From Quatrionicoccus australiensis (lineage in GTDB: Bacteria; Pseudomonadota; Gammaproteobacteria; Burkholderiales; Rhodocyclaceae): a DNA stretch of 64,000 bases. A model generated the notes under the pieces. It did not search any database and was not told the DNA's origin. It saw only the letters and a list, made by a program, of their open reading frames with translations. Position 1 is the stretch's first letter; each line of letters starts with the position of its first letter. This document shows, one piece after another, positions 63,128-64,000 of this stretch. A program made the position numbers and the translations under genes. The stretch lies in NCBI RefSeq assembly GCF_020510425.1, contig NZ_JAHBAH010000002.1, forward strand, positions 1 to 64,000. The letters are read 5' to 3'.

Positions 63128-64000
63128 TCATTTCAGTCCCTTGGTCAGCAATCTCGGCAACATCACATTCCGACGAGCGGCGGTGGCTGGGGCTTTGATG
63201 GAGGCGTTCGTAGCATCCAGATCTCCCACCAGCACCACCTGATCGACGCCCCGGGTGACTGCTGTGTAGATCAGGGTTTGGTCAAGCAAGCGAGACTTGC
63301 GGATCGGCACGATCACCCGCGTGAACTGGCTCCCCTGACTCTTGTGCACCGTGATGCTGTAGCTGTGGCTGAGAGTCTGGACCTGGGTGGAGTCAAGCAG
63401 GTACTCACCGCCTTCAAACATGCAGCGGCAGCAGGGGTCATCCGGTTCGCTGACCGGCAACGCTCCGACAATGCGCCCGAGACTGCCATTGCGCAGGCCA
63501 AGCTTGTAGTTGTTTTCGGTGAAGATGACTAAATCGCCCACGCACAGAGGTATGCGGTCGAGCGTATTGGCGGCGACGTTGCCGTACTCGGCGTCCAGCG
63601 CCATGACCACCTCGCCATCGGCCTGATAGCGATTGTGCAGGGCGACATTGAGGTTCTTCACCCCGCCCAGGTTGGCGTTGGTGATGGAGAGGATTTGCAC
63701 GGCGTAGTCAGTGCCATTGCCGCCCAAGTCTTCGTAAATGGCCTGTACCGTATCCTCAAGTCGCGCGTCATCGCAGGGCACGAAGGACACCCCTGATCCC
63801 TTGCCCTGGTACTCCACCCAGGCCGGCACCTGATGGGCGCGGATCGCGGCGGCAACTTGCGGGATGCCACTGGCGCTGCTCTGGCGCTTGACCACCTTCA
63901 GTTCGGTTTGCGGGATGCTCGGCAGCTCCGCCAAGGCATGCAGGACGAGTCCGGGGCCGATGGGCGGAAGCTGGCTGGGGTCGCCGACGAGAATCAGGCG
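63128..64000 (-). CDS. RecD-like/TraA-like helicase, C-terminal part (5' end outside window)
   Basis: A frame of 290 codons enters from the right edge. It begins RLILVGDPSQLPPIGPG (a superfamily I motif III signature), continues to the C-terminal 2A/2B region with SITVHKSQGSQFTRVIVPI and IYTAVTRGVDQVVLVGD, and ends LLTKGLK. This is the pattern of RecD2-type DNA helicases and of the helicase domain of some relaxases. The N-terminal part with Walker A is not visible, so a relaxase fusion cannot be excluded. It may belong to the chromosome or to a plasmid or integrative element. Confidence 0.9.
   Translation of the reverse strand, partial: RLILVGDPSQLPPIGPGLVLHALAELPSIPQTELKVVKRQSSASGIPQVAAAIRAHQVPAWVEYQGKGSGVSFVPCDDARLEDTVQAIYEDLGGNGTDYAVQILSITNANLGGVKNLNVALHNRYQADGEVVMALDAEYGNVAANTLDRIPLCVGDLVIFTENNYKLGLRNGSLGRIVGALPVSEPDDPCCRCMFEGGEYLLDSTQVQTLSHSYSITVHKSQGSQFTRVIVPIRKSRLLDQTLIYTAVTRGVDQVVLVGDLDATNASIKAPATAARRNVMLPRLLTKGLK

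Noticed and set aside
62145..63131. 328-codon version of the CzcE-like gene
   Set aside because: The extra N-terminal part lacks coding character; a strong ribosome site and signal peptide mark 62537 as the start.

Overview
The window looks like accessory DNA of a betaproteobacterium, probably from the Rhodocyclales (Dechloromonas/Azonexus-like). This placement is inference. It rests on base composition, an SHP/DHC haem-protein cluster, CopK- and CzcE-type periplasmic metal proteins as in Cupriavidus, and CzcCBA/CusCBA efflux pumps. No rRNA, tRNA or CRISPR array was recognised. Nearly the whole window is gene-dense and many genes overlap by 1-4 bases.

Region 1 (1-9622) is an electron-transfer and regulation block. 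A PepSY protein, an OmpR-family regulator and a PhoQ-like sensor kinase (cut by the left edge) are transcribed leftwards. A diverging operon encodes an SHP-like c-type haem protein, a dihaem DHC cytochrome, a second PepSY protein, a ferric-reductase-like membrane flavoprotein, a 2Fe-2S flavin reductase, a small cytochrome b-like membrane protein and an eight-haem cytochrome c. A CDF metal transporter and a TerB-like protein follow. Eleven-base-period direct repeats in the divergent promoter and ahead of the reductase are candidate sites for the regulator.

Region 2 (9623-20419) holds two Tn3-family transposon remnants side by side: vapBC + tnpR + tnpA, and a chimeric resolvase/tnpA unit. An intact SOS-controlled operon follows (zinc-ribbon protein, umuD, umuC), preceded by a LexA-type box.

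Region 3 (20420-32662) carries a TetR-controlled DevBCA/MacB-type ABC exporter, a Gly/Met-rich secreted protein and a receiver-PAS-GGDEF diguanylate cyclase. It also has plasmid- or phage-like small genes with 42-bp palindromic tandem repeats. A three-gene cassette (SMP-like small protein, HicA-like protein, large ankyrin-repeat protein) is the best candidate here for an undescribed system.

Region 4 (32663-47051) is a complete 14.4-kb Tn3-family transposon. It has 38-bp terminal repeats, a perfect 5-bp target duplication, tnpA/tnpR at one end, and czc (RND efflux), czcI, cadA, ynfA and cadR as cargo. It is inserted inside a second umuD gene; the two halves of umuD lie on either side and rejoin in frame.

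Region 5 (47363-64000) is a copper/silver island: a CusRS-type two-component system with twin palindromic boxes, c-type cytochromes, a DUF411 protein, a CusF-like protein and cusCBA, with a second CusF domain fused to CusB. Small unknown genes follow, then a FlgB-like protein with a His-rich N-terminus coupled to an HD-GYP protein, then copK and a CzcE-like gene. A RecD-like helicase gene runs off the right edge.
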